The notes under the pieces: model-generated
Seen by the model: the letters and a program-made list of their open reading frames with translations, nothing else
Database searches by the model: none
What the model was told of the DNA's origin: nothing
Shown: piece after piece, positions 1 through 5,661 of the stretch
How the letters are laid out: every line of letters starts with the position of its first letter
Position numbering within the stretch: the stretch's first letter is position 1
NCBI RefSeq assembly: GCF_000426305.1
Contig: NZ_AUFC01000030.1
Coordinates: forward strand, 1 to 34,106
DNA from: Anaerovorax odorimutans DSM 5092
Lineage (GTDB): Bacteria; Bacillota; Clostridia; Peptostreptococcales; Anaerovoracaceae
Direction of reading: 5' to 3'
Length of the DNA: 34,106 nucleotides
Made by a program: the position numbers and the translations under genes

Positions 1-74
1 CATATAGAAACAGTATGCTTATTAACGTTGAAAAATCAATAATGTTTAATAAATAAATATTAAAAAAATTGGAG

Positions 75-116
75 TTTGTACACCTCGCGTACACATAAAA
101 TCACTTGGTGTACAAA
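75..116. repeat. Inverted repeat at the 3' end of int, possible att-arm site
   Basis: TTTGTACACC (75-84) and GGTGTACAAA (107-116) form a perfect 10-bp inverted repeat with a 22-base spacer. The right arm lies in the last codons of the integrase gene, and the left arm lies just beyond its stop codon. The position, at the prophage edge beside int, fits an integrase arm-binding or att-associated site. A transcription terminator is less likely because no T-run follows on the leftward strand. No matching core was found at the right end, so the role is inferred. Confidence 0.4.
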
Positions 117-1384
117 ATTCCATTAGTAACATTTTCAAAAATATCAACAGCATTTTGTTCCATAACTTCGGTATTATGGACGTAAGTTTGAAGCGTTGTT
201 TCAATTTTTTTATGTCCAAGCCTTTCTTGTACAGATTTTGGGTTAGCACCATTTTCAATTAAAATAGTAGCATGAGTATGTCTTAAACTATGGTAATCAA
301 AAGCAAGTTTTAACTGCGTGTGAATTACTCTAGAGCAATATTTAAAAGAATCAGTGGAAGTATACTCACCGTTTTCGCAAATGCAAATTAGTTTTACTCT
401 AGGCAGTACCGGATTTATGCATTTTTGTACAGGTATTATTCTAAACATTTCATTTCCTTTTTCATCATATTCTTTTTTCTTTACGTAAATAGTGTAGTAT
501 TCACCATATTGTAATTCATATTCTTGCTGCTTCTTTTTTTCGGCTTTCAAAGCAGTAATTAATGTGGTGCCAATTTTAATAGTTCGGTTTGAATTATATT
601 TTGGATCAGAAAAATACCATGATGATTTCTCTTCTCTTTTATTTTTTTCCTTAAAGACCTTCCTGACATCAAGACCGTAATTTCTTTTTACAATTTGTTT
701 ATTAACTGTTAATGTTTTATTTTCAAAATCAATATCATCCCATGTCAGTGCAAAAGTTTCAGATATTCTTAGACCGCAGTTCCATCCTATTAAAAGAGGA
801 ATATGAAATCTATTACCTGCAGGGAATCTATTGATAATAATTTGAAATTCTTCTTGACTTAAAACAATTCTTTCTTTTGGCTTTCTTTCAACTTTAGGAA
901 ATTTAACATAATTCATGGGATTTTCTTTAATATATTTTAACGGCTGAACTGAATAATCAAGTGCTGTAGAAAATGTTGATAATATACCAACAAGGTGAGA
1001 TTTTGAGAATCCATTAATTTTTAATTGGTTTGCATATTCGATAAGTATAGTGGGGTTAATAGAGCTTAACTTGTAATTTCCGAATTTTGGCTTAAGATGG
1101 TTTTCTATTATAGATAAATAAGCTATTTGTGTATTATATTTTAATTCAATTTTACAATAAGTATCAAACCAATAATCAAGGTAATCACATACACTTATCT
1201 CGGTAGGCTCAAAATGTAAGCCACTATGATTATATTCGGCTAAAGCTTTTGTTCCTGCTTCTAAACATTCCTTTTTAGTTTTAAATCCGCCTTTAGAAAT
1301 TTGTTTTCTTTTTCCCTCAATTTTTGCAGCTTCAAACCTATATTGCCATGATTTACCTCTTTTTGTAATATTTAATTCTGCCAT
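101..1384 (-). CDS. int: Phage tyrosine recombinase (integrase)
   Basis: Site-specific recombinase of 427 aa that would integrate the phage genome and, with an excision factor, excise it. It has the usual three-part layout: an N-terminal arm-binding region (about residues 1-55), a SAM-like core-binding domain (about 62-165), and a catalytic domain. Visible catalytic residues are R206 (GLRISE), H365 and R368 (HSLRHTH), H391 (LGHKK) and nucleophile Y401 (QTYVH). It starts at ATG 1384 with AAGGAGG nine bases upstream. Between about 240 and 350 the catalytic domain has a long lysine- and tyrosine-rich insertion. It is the leftmost gene and is read outwards, as expected at a prophage edge. Confidence 0.97.
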   Translation of the reverse strand: MAELNITKRGKSWQYRFEAAKIEGKRKQISKGGFKTKKECLEAGTKALAEYNHSGLHFEPTEISVCDYLDYWFDTYCKIELKYNTQIAYLSIIENHLKPKFGNYKLSSINPTILIEYANQLKINGFSKSHLVGILSTFSTALDYSVQPLKYIKENPMNYVKFPKVERKPKERIVLSQEEFQIIINRFPAGNRFHIPLLIGWNCGLRISETFALTWDDIDFENKTLTVNKQIVKRNYGLDVRKVFKEKNKREEKSSWYFSDPKYNSNRTIKIGTTLITALKAEKKKQQEYELQYGEYYTIYVKKKEYDEKGNEMFRIIPVQKCINPVLPRVKLICICENGEYTSTDSFKYCSRVIHTQLKLAFDYHSLRHTHATILIENGANPKSVQERLGHKKIETTLQTYVHNTEVMEQNAVDIFENVTNGILYTK

Positions 1385-1406
1385 TAATGTATACCTCCTT
1401 AAAAAA

Positions 1407-1457
1407 GGGTATAAAAATACCCCTAAGTATTGTAATTTAGAGGTTGTAATGGTACAA
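1407..1457 (-). promoter_or_regulatory. int promoter with a 5'-terminal hairpin
   Basis: On the minus strand TTGTAC (1452-1457) and TACAAT (1429-1434) are 17 bases apart, a good sigma-A promoter. Transcription would begin near 1422. That is the first base of a hairpin (stem 1407-1412 with 1417-1422, loop of four) followed by six U and then directly by the int ribosome site. For read-through RNA from the repressor/ltp side the same element has the form of an intrinsic terminator. For RNA started here it would be a 5' cap hairpin. Seen in sequence; function inferred. Confidence 0.5.
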
Positions 1458-1490
1458 TTCTATTGTGTATAGTTTGTATTCATTACAACC
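1442..1490. repeat. 10-bp inverted repeat over the int promoter
   Basis: GGTTGTAATG (1442-1451) and CATTACAACC (1481-1490) are perfect inverted copies, 29 bases apart. The first copy occupies the spacer between -35 and -10 of the inferred int promoter. A further TTGTAAT lies at 1430-1436. This suggests a regulator or Xis/Int binding site that could control int. Confidence 0.45.
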
Positions 1491-1503
1491 TATTTATAAC
1501 ATT

Positions 1504-1528
1504 CGCTCTCTGTTGGTAGCAGGGGGCG
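1504..1528 (+). terminator. Hairpin between int and the ltp-like gene
   Basis: On the plus strand CGCTCTCTG (1504-1512) can pair along all nine bases, with G-U pairs, with CAGGGGGCG (1520-1528). The loop is seven bases, and TTTGTGTTTG follows. The minus-strand form has two mismatches. It therefore looks like a rightward terminator, although both flanking genes are leftward. Function uncertain. Confidence 0.35.
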
Positions 1529-1544
1529 TTTGTGTTTGTAAGTA

Positions 1545-2165
1545 TTAATATCCTACAGCCTTTGCGCCATATTCCGCCTGAGAATCAGTAAATCCTTCAT
1601 ACTTTAATTGCTGGATTAAAGAATCACGTGAAAAAGACATGCTTTCCATATAGGTTTTTGCTTTCTTTGCGGCTTGTTCATCCCAATTAGCATTACAGTT
1701 ATCGGCTCCATAGGTTGCCTCGATGCTTGAAAAACCCTCATATTCCAATTGCTTTATTAGTCCCGAATAAGAAAATGACATAGACTCTAAGTATGACTTA
1801 GCTTTTGCCAGGGCATTTTTTTCGCCAAGAGTTACGGAGGTTTGAGTGCCCTGATTTGGGGTAGTTGGCTGGGTTCCGATATAAACGGATTTTGTAGCGC
1901 TATCCCAAGAAACTTCTTTCCCTAATGCATCAGCAACAGCCCTTACAGGTAGGTAAGTTGTACCGCCGGAAATAAACGGTTCTACAGTATTACCGTTAGA
2001 ATCTTTTGGAGTTACTAGGTTTTGATCAACGTAAATTTTAATGTTATTAAAAGTAGCAGTTAACGCCTTTGAACCAGTAGATGCGAAACCTGTAACTGTT
2101 AATGAAAACAGTACAGTCATTACAACAACACCAGCAATAAATCCTTTTAATTTTTCTTTAATCAT
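1545..2165 (-). CDS. Ltp-type surface protein, candidate superinfection exclusion
   Basis: 206 aa secreted or membrane-anchored protein. The ATG at 2165 is chosen because AAGGAGG stands seven bases upstream. Order: signal-like segment (about 5-27, GFIAGVVVMTVLFSL), then a copper-amine-oxidase-N-type stalk domain (about 35-100, with TYLPVRAVADALG and VSWDSATKSVYIG), a short Thr/Pro linker, and two helical repeats (AKSYLESMSFS..LIKQLEYEGF and AKTYMESMSFS..LIQQLKYEGF). The repeats are of the Ltp family (PF07553). Ltp of Streptococcus thermophilus phage TP-J34 blocks DNA injection by related phages and is likewise encoded between integrase and repressor. Unlike that lipoprotein, no lipobox cysteine is seen. 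Exclusion is inferred from family and position. Confidence 0.8.
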   Translation of the reverse strand: MIKEKLKGFIAGVVVMTVLFSLTVTGFASTGSKALTATFNNIKIYVDQNLVTPKDSNGNTVEPFISGGTTYLPVRAVADALGKEVSWDSATKSVYIGTQPTTPNQGTQTSVTLGEKNALAKAKSYLESMSFSYSGLIKQLEYEGFSSIEATYGADNCNANWDEQAAKKAKTYMESMSFSRDSLIQQLKYEGFTDSQAEYGAKAVGY

Positions 2166-2186
2166 TTGTTCTTTCCTCCTTAGAAA

Positions 2187-2245
2187 ACACATTTATAGAT
2201 ATAATATTTTAATTGATAATATCATAATAAAATGTATAAATGTGT
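2187..2245. repeat. Long imperfect palindrome upstream of the ltp-like gene
   Basis: ACACATTTATA (2187-2197) and TATAAATGTGT (2235-2245) are perfect 11-bp inverted copies. Inside them GATATAATATT (2198-2208) faces AATATC (2217-2222), so most of the 59 bases can fold back. The element sits in the untranslated leader or promoter region of the ltp-like gene. It may be an operator or an RNA structure. Confidence 0.45.
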
Positions 2246-2274
2246 CGGATTAAGTCGAATTGGCTTATCCTAGT

Positions 2275-2736
2275 CTATAATTTTATATCTGGTCCACATA
2301 AAATTTTAGTTTTTAAATCACCATCTATTTCAGAAAGAAATTCAGTGCCATATTTAATTGAATAGTATTCTAAACTATCCTTTAAAAACTTTTCATCCAC
2401 ATCAAGAATTTCAGCCATTTCATAAGTTGTTCTATATCCCGCATTATAAGCTTGTCTTAAATCTGATAGCCTAATTAATTTGTTATATGCCCATACTCTG
2501 GCTTTATGTTCTTGCTTCATATTAGAGATACTTTTTTGGTCAAGTATATCGCCTACAGTTGTATAATAATGTCCAAGTTCTTCTGCAAGAATACATTTTT
2601 TCTCACAATTGTTTATATCACAGCTTATTGCTATTTTAGATCCCTTACAAAGCCCCTTTGCATTAGATTTAAATTTCTTTTCAATAACTTCAACTTCTGA
2701 GTTATCAGCTTCAATTACTAATTGTTCATATGTCAA
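2275..2736 (-). CDS. ImmA/IrrE-family protein with altered HExxH motif
   Basis: 153 aa. TTG start at 2736 with AAGGGG eight bases upstream; the frame has no earlier ATG. It resembles ImmA/IrrE metallopeptidases, which cleave phage or ICE repressors to trigger induction. The usual zinc motif HExxH is here EELGH (LAEELGHYYTT), so the first histidine is replaced by glutamate. The following TTVGDILDQ and the C-terminal helical part (RAYNAGYRTTYEMAEILDV region) fit the family as found in clostridial phages. It lies 33 bp downstream of the repressor gene in the same direction, probably co-transcribed, as is usual for ImmA/ImmR pairs. Whether it is catalytically active is open. Confidence 0.85.
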   Translation of the reverse strand: MTYEQLVIEADNSEVEVIEKKFKSNAKGLCKGSKIAISCDINNCEKKCILAEELGHYYTTVGDILDQKSISNMKQEHKARVWAYNKLIRLSDLRQAYNAGYRTTYEMAEILDVDEKFLKDSLEYYSIKYGTEFLSEIDGDLKTKILCGPDIKL

Positions 2737-2769
2737 AGTACCAACCCCTTATTCTACTATAATTAAATA

Positions 2770-3222
2770 CTATAAATCTTCTAAATCTTGTTTCATTAAT
2801 TCTATTTGTTCATCAGAAGTATCATCATTGTGTGCTGCTATTGGTTGTAAATAATCAACCCTTTTTTCTTCTTTTTCTATATCCAAAACTTTTTTAGAAT
2901 AATTCAATATTCTTTCTTTACCAGTGGAAGAGCATCGGTTGTATGTATGTAAGAGCTCTTTTTCATTTGCAGATAATCTAATTGACTGGTTAGATAGAGA
3001 AAGTTCCGTCTCTTCCGATTTCCCAACAAGCCAAGCAGGATTTACAGATAAGGCATTTGCAATAGACTCAAGGACTGGAAGTTTTATTTTTTCAATTTTT
3101 CCGCTCTCGTATCGTTGAACAGTCGATTTAGCTATACCAACTTTTTTAGCAACATCATCAAGTGTAGCCTTTCGTAGATCACGAGCATATTTTATTCGAT
3201 TTCCTATTTCTTCATTTGTCAA
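2770..3222 (-). CDS. XRE-family phage repressor (CI/ImmR-like)
   Basis: 150 aa. TTG start at 3222, preceded by AAGGAGGTGG. Residues about 7-66 form an XRE helix-turn-helix (LDDVAKKVGIAKSTVQRYESG, then ALSVNPAWLVGKSE). The rest is charged and ends in an acidic tail (SDEQIELMKQDLEDL). There is no LexA-type Ser/Lys self-cleavage domain, which agrees with an ImmA-type partner downstream doing the inactivation. It is divergent from the cro-like gene across a region with three 15-bp operators, so it should hold the lytic promoter closed and regulate its own promoter, whose -35 overlaps operator 1. Confidence 0.92.
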   Translation of the reverse strand: MTNEEIGNRIKYARDLRKATLDDVAKKVGIAKSTVQRYESGKIEKIKLPVLESIANALSVNPAWLVGKSEETELSLSNQSIRLSANEKELLHTYNRCSSTGKERILNYSKKVLDIEKEEKRVDYLQPIAAHNDDTSDEQIELMKQDLEDL

Positions 3223-3245
3223 CGGAAACCACCTCCTTGTGAAAC

Positions 3246-3274
3246 ATTATATTATATAAAATTGCATAATGCAA
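3246..3274 (-). promoter_or_regulatory. Leftward repressor promoter
   Basis: On the minus strand TTGCAT (3269-3274) and TATAAT (3246-3251) are separated by 17 bases. Operator 1 covers the -35. The predicted start near 3239 places the ribosome site almost at the RNA 5' end, giving a very short leader. Confidence 0.6.
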
Positions 3275-3275
3275 T
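3261..3275. promoter_or_regulatory. Repressor operator 1
   Basis: ATTGCATAATGCAAT is a palindrome apart from its central base. It overlaps the -35 of the leftward repressor promoter and shares the pattern GTTGCRTARTGCWAY with operators 2, 3 and 4. Confidence 0.75.
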
Positions 3276-3301
3276 ATAAAAATAAAAAAATACTTAAAAA
3301 A

Positions 3302-3316
3302 GTTGCATAATGCTAT
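3302..3316. promoter_or_regulatory. Repressor operator 2
   Basis: GTTGCATAATGCTAT, the second copy of the operator pattern, ends at the first base of the -35 of the rightward lytic promoter. It is 41 bp from operator 1 and 26 bp from operator 3, start to start. Confidence 0.75.
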
Positions 3317-3344
3317 TGACAATAAAGTTGCGTAGTGCTACAAT
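3316..3344 (+). promoter_or_regulatory. Rightward early (lytic) promoter
   Basis: TTGACA (3316-3321) and TACAAT (3339-3344) are separated by exactly 17 bases, a near-consensus sigma-A promoter reading into the cro-like gene. Operator 2 abuts the -35, and operator 3 fills the spacer and part of the -10. Bound repressor would therefore block polymerase directly. Confidence 0.85.
3328..3342. promoter_or_regulatory. Repressor operator 3
   Basis: GTTGCGTAGTGCTAC lies between the -35 and -10 of the lytic promoter and overlaps the first four bases of the -10. It is the third copy of the 15-bp operator pattern. Confidence 0.75.
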
Positions 3345-3378
3345 TTGCTTGTAAGGTTCAAGAAAGGAGGGGACAGCA

Positions 3379-3615
3379 TTGATCAATACAAACAAAATAA
3401 AAGGGAAAATGGCGGAGCTCCAACTAACACAAAAGGATGTAGCTAATTCATTAGGAATTGCGCAGCCAACAGCAAACCAGAAAATAAATAACATTCGTCC
3501 AATGGATTTGGATGAAGCAGAAAAACTATCAATTTTATTAAAAATTCCGCCGGAGGAATTTACAAAATATTTTTTTTACAAAGAATGTTGCGTGATGCAA
3601 CTAGAAACGGGGTAA
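3379..3615 (+). CDS. Cro-like XRE regulator
   Basis: 78 aa. TTG start at 3379 behind AAAGGAGG. The protein is essentially one helix-turn-helix domain (about residues 8-60, LTQKDVANSLGIAQPTANQKINN, then LDEAEKLSILLKIPPEEF). Its size and place as the first gene of the rightward transcript, opposite the repressor, fit a Cro-type antagonist that shuts off the repressor promoter and damps early transcription. The last codons contain a fourth copy of the operator pattern, so the gene itself may be a binding site for the repressor or for its own product. TTG is used for this gene and for both divergent regulators. Confidence 0.88.
   Translation: MINTNKIKGKMAELQLTQKDVANSLGIAQPTANQKINNIRPMDLDEAEKLSILLKIPPEEFTKYFFYKECCVMQLETG
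3588..3602. promoter_or_regulatory. Operator-like site 4 inside the cro-like gene
   Basis: GTTGCGTGATGCAAC matches the 15-bp operator pattern and is palindromic in its outer five bases. It overlaps the last codons of the cro-like gene, about 260 bp from operator 3, a spacing that could allow DNA looping or a roadblock. Confidence 0.6.
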
Positions 3616-3627
3616 GAAGTGAGAACA

Positions 3628-3756
3628 ATGGAAGACAAAGAATTTAAAGAAAAAATCAAGAAGTTTGACGATAAAGTTATTCATTATCTATTTACTATAG
3701 CCGTAAGTATGTTTACTGCAATGGCAGTTACTTTTATGTATATGCATAAATTTTAG
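3628..3756 (+). CDS. Small single-pass membrane protein
   Basis: 42 aa, starting at ATG 3628. A GTG at 3619 is possible but has a poorer ribosome site. A charged N-terminus (MEDKEFKEKIKKFDDK) is followed by one hydrophobic segment of about 22 residues (VIHYLFTIAVSMFTAMAVTF). It follows the cro-like gene by 12 bp in the rightward transcript and meets the next, leftward gene tail to tail with a 4-base overlap (3753-3756). I do not recognise a family. Such tiny membrane proteins are common in early regions of clostridial phages. Confidence 0.6.
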   Translation: MEDKEFKEKIKKFDDKVIHYLFTIAVSMFTAMAVTFMYMHKF

Positions 3757-4100
3757 AATAAAAAATTTATAAGAGCACTTGTGATAAGAGCAACAACGAT
3801 AGGGATAAATATAGAGCTAAATAAAAATGACTTTATTTTTTCCCATTCAAATTCATATGGATGTAAGCCTTTATGAGTTAGACGAAATGAAGCACCAGAT
3901 TTATTTGTTTTTATGTATTCAGTTCTAAGTAATTCATTAAGAATTGTATCAAGTTCTCTTTTATATTTATTAAAATCGCAAACTTCACCTTTAGGGGAAT
4001 CGACTTTGTAAACTTGACTTGAATTTGCACCAAGCCAGCAGGAGCTATTATTAGAAAGTTTTTTAATTTCTTTTAATACATATTTACATTGACGTGTCAT
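3753..4100 (-). CDS. Tail-anchored protein with winged-helix-like N-terminus, unknown
   Basis: 115 aa from ATG 4100, chosen because GGTGA stands five bases before it; a GTG at 4112 would lengthen it by four residues. The N-terminal 85 residues look like a small winged-helix fold (KYVLKEIKKLS, then LDTILNELLRTEYIKTNKSGASFRLTHKG). A C-terminal hydrophobic helix (LFSSIFIPIVVALITSALINFLF) would anchor it in the membrane. It is the only leftward gene among the early rightward regulators, so it needs its own promoter and could be expressed in the lysogen. A near-perfect palindrome AAATAAGTTATTT (4138-4150) lies in front. No function is assigned. Confidence 0.7.
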   Translation of the reverse strand: MTRQCKYVLKEIKKLSNNSSCWLGANSSQVYKVDSPKGEVCDFNKYKRELDTILNELLRTEYIKTNKSGASFRLTHKGLHPYEFEWEKIKSFLFSSIFIPIVVALITSALINFLF

Positions 4101-4182
4101 AAAAGTCACCAACCTTTCAAGGCGATTTTACCATACAAAATAAGTTATTTCCATAATAAAAGCAGGTTAGGGGGTGAGAAAA

Positions 4183-4410
4183 ATGGATAGCTTAGTTTAT
4201 ACGGTTGCAGAAACAGCAAAGATATTAAAAACAAATAAGGCTTATGTGTATTCACTAATCAAGGCAGGGCTGTTACCAGTGCTTAAACTTGGTAGTTATA
4301 AAATCAGAAAGATATCTTTAGTTGAGTTTTTAGAGATGTATCAGGGAAAAGATCTGACTGATCCGCTTAATATACAAGAGTTAGTTTTATTAGATGAAAC
4401 ACAAAATTAA
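4183..4410 (+). CDS. Excisionase-like helix-turn-helix protein
   Basis: 75 aa from ATG 4183, with AGGGGGTGAG just upstream; a GTG at 4174 lies inside that ribosome site. It is a single MerR/excisionase-type winged HTH (HTH_17 family): YTVAETAKILKTNKAYVYSLIKAGLLPVLKLG, followed by the wing YKIRKISLVEFLEMY. Proteins of this kind are recombination directionality factors or small regulators in temperate phages. The position shortly after cro fits a role in excision, but the sequence cannot separate excisionase from transcription regulator. Confidence 0.75.
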   Translation: MDSLVYTVAETAKILKTNKAYVYSLIKAGLLPVLKLGSYKIRKISLVEFLEMYQGKDLTDPLNIQELVLLDETQN

Positions 4411-4494
4411 TGTTACATAAGAAAGAGAAAAAGAAAACCCACAAAAGATAAACACCGTGAAGCAGCGGAATCAAAAATTTTGTGAGGTAAAAAA

Positions 4495-4770
4495 ATGTAT
4501 ATCTTAAACCAAGACAGAGATCAGTTATTTTTTAAAAGTGCTAATAAGCCATTATTGTGGCATGAAGTATTTAATAATGGCGTATTCTACGGCTGCAGTT
4601 TGCTACTAGGTAAAGATCTACTAGGCACATTTGACAGCACAGAAGAAGTTATAAAAGAAGTAGAACAGATAAATAGTTGCAAAGAAGAAATATATGCCGT
4701 TTCGGGATACTCAGACTACGACGGAAGAGAAGATATTGAGAGGGCATTATATAAGCTTTATAGATTTTAG
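4495..4770 (+). CDS. Hypothetical early phage protein
   Basis: 91 aa, ATG 4495 behind GTGAGGT. It is a compact alpha/beta-looking soluble protein that begins MYILNQDRDQLFF and has a middle LGTFDSTEEVIKEVEQI. Small clostridial phage proteins with this opening and a mid-protein 'lG.F.s.e.a..v' pattern are common, but I know no function for them. It sits between the excisionase-like gene and the SpoVT-like gene with a short gap on each side, presumably on the early transcript. Cysteines at the middle are not arranged as a metal site. Confidence 0.75.
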   Translation: MYILNQDRDQLFFKSANKPLLWHEVFNNGVFYGCSLLLGKDLLGTFDSTEEVIKEVEQINSCKEEIYAVSGYSDYDGREDIERALYKLYRF

Positions 4771-4788
4771 GAAAGGAAGGAGAAAGAA

Positions 4789-5076
4789 ATGAAAGCAACA
4801 GGTATAGTAAGAAGAATCGATGACCTTGGACGTGTTGTAATTCCAAAAGAAATACGTCGTACAATGCGTATTCGCGAAGGCGACCCGCTTGAAATATTCA
4901 CGGATGGAGAGGGGAAAATAACTCTTAAAAAGTATGATGTTTTGGGAGACGTAGTAAAACAAGTAAGAGACGTACTAGATTATATAGAAACTTTTCCTGA
5001 AGGAATAGAAAAAGAGAAAAGAATAAAAGCCATTAAGCTTTTAAAGGAATTGCAAAGATTGGTAAATAAGCCATGA
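4789..5076 (+). CDS. AbrB/SpoVT-like transition-state regulator
   Basis: 95 aa. ATG 4789 is preceded by a GA-rich site, GGAAGGAGAAAG. Residues 1-50 form a swapped-hairpin AbrB DNA-binding domain (MKATGIVRRIDDLGRVVIPK, then EIRRTMRIREGDPLEIF), nearly identical in pattern to the N-terminus of the host sporulation regulator SpoVT. The GAF-type C-terminal domain of full SpoVT (about 178 aa in total) is absent; a short coiled-coil-like helical tail (about 55-92) replaces it. The next gene starts in an ATGA overlap, so the two are translationally coupled. It may bind phage promoters or compete with host AbrB/SpoVT at sporulation genes (inference). Confidence 0.9.
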   Translation: MKATGIVRRIDDLGRVVIPKEIRRTMRIREGDPLEIFTDGEGKITLKKYDVLGDVVKQVRDVLDYIETFPEGIEKEKRIKAIKLLKELQRLVNKP

Positions 5077-5255
5077 AAAAGTATTTAATCACAGCAGCTA
5101 TTATAGCAGCTGCAACAATTATATGTGTAAAGGTGGCGTACATGCAAAGAGGCTATTTTAGCATAGGAGGTGAGTGGTTTTTATGGACCATTCCGTTACT
5201 TTGGAAAGCTATCAATTATGAGGATAAGGAGGTGAGCAAGAATGAAGTTATATAG
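5073..5255 (+). CDS. Small membrane protein
   Basis: 60 aa. Its ATG overlaps the stop codon of the SpoVT-like gene (ATGA). An N-terminal hydrophobic segment (YLITAAIIAAATIICVKVAY) and a second apolar stretch (GGEWFLWTIPLLW) suggest an inner-membrane protein with one or two passes. It overlaps the following Zn-ribbon gene by 14 bases, so the three genes form one tightly packed translational unit. Similar short proteins with an EWFLW-type motif occur in early regions of clostridial phages; no function is known to me. Confidence 0.7.
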   Translation: MKKYLITAAIIAAATIICVKVAYMQRGYFSIGGEWFLWTIPLLWKAINYEDKEVSKNEVI

Positions 5256-5661
5256 CCTAGATAATAACCCTGACTACGAAAGTTTAAGTAATAACCCATA
5301 TATAGGCGAGATAGAAGAATCTGCTGCGACATATGAAATCATTAGAACTATTAAAGGTGATTTTGTTATTGGAGTTTTAGATGAGAAAAATGATTGTGCA
5401 GGAGCTCACGAAATAAAAGAATTAAATTTAGAAATAGGCAAAGAAGAAATTTATAAACACAATATCACATGTCCTTGTTGTGGATATGAAGACAGAGACA
5501 GTTGGGAATGTGAAGATTCTAATGACGAATATGAATGTGGGCAATGCGGGGCAACAATTGAATACGAAAGAATTGTAACTGTAGAATATAGTTCTGAATT
5601 AGTTAAATTACCTAGCATTATTAATGCAGAATTAAAGGATAAGGAGGTGAGGGAAAATTGA
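5242..5661 (+). CDS. Zn-ribbon protein, unknown
   Basis: 139 aa. ATG 5242 lies behind AAGGAGGTGAG inside the previous gene. Residues 1-72 form an acidic alpha/beta region. Residues 73-105 carry two CxxC knuckles (CPCCG and CGQCG), the pattern of a zinc ribbon, and a beta-rich tail follows. Zinc-ribbon proteins of this size in phage early operons are usually uncharacterised, and binding of nucleic acid or protein is a guess. It is coupled upstream and downstream by overlaps (14 bases before, 4 bases after). Confidence 0.75.
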   Translation: MKLYSLDNNPDYESLSNNPYIGEIEESAATYEIIRTIKGDFVIGVLDEKNDCAGAHEIKELNLEIGKEEIYKHNITCPCCGYEDRDSWECEDSNDEYECGQCGATIEYERIVTVEYSSELVKLPSIINAELKDKEVREN

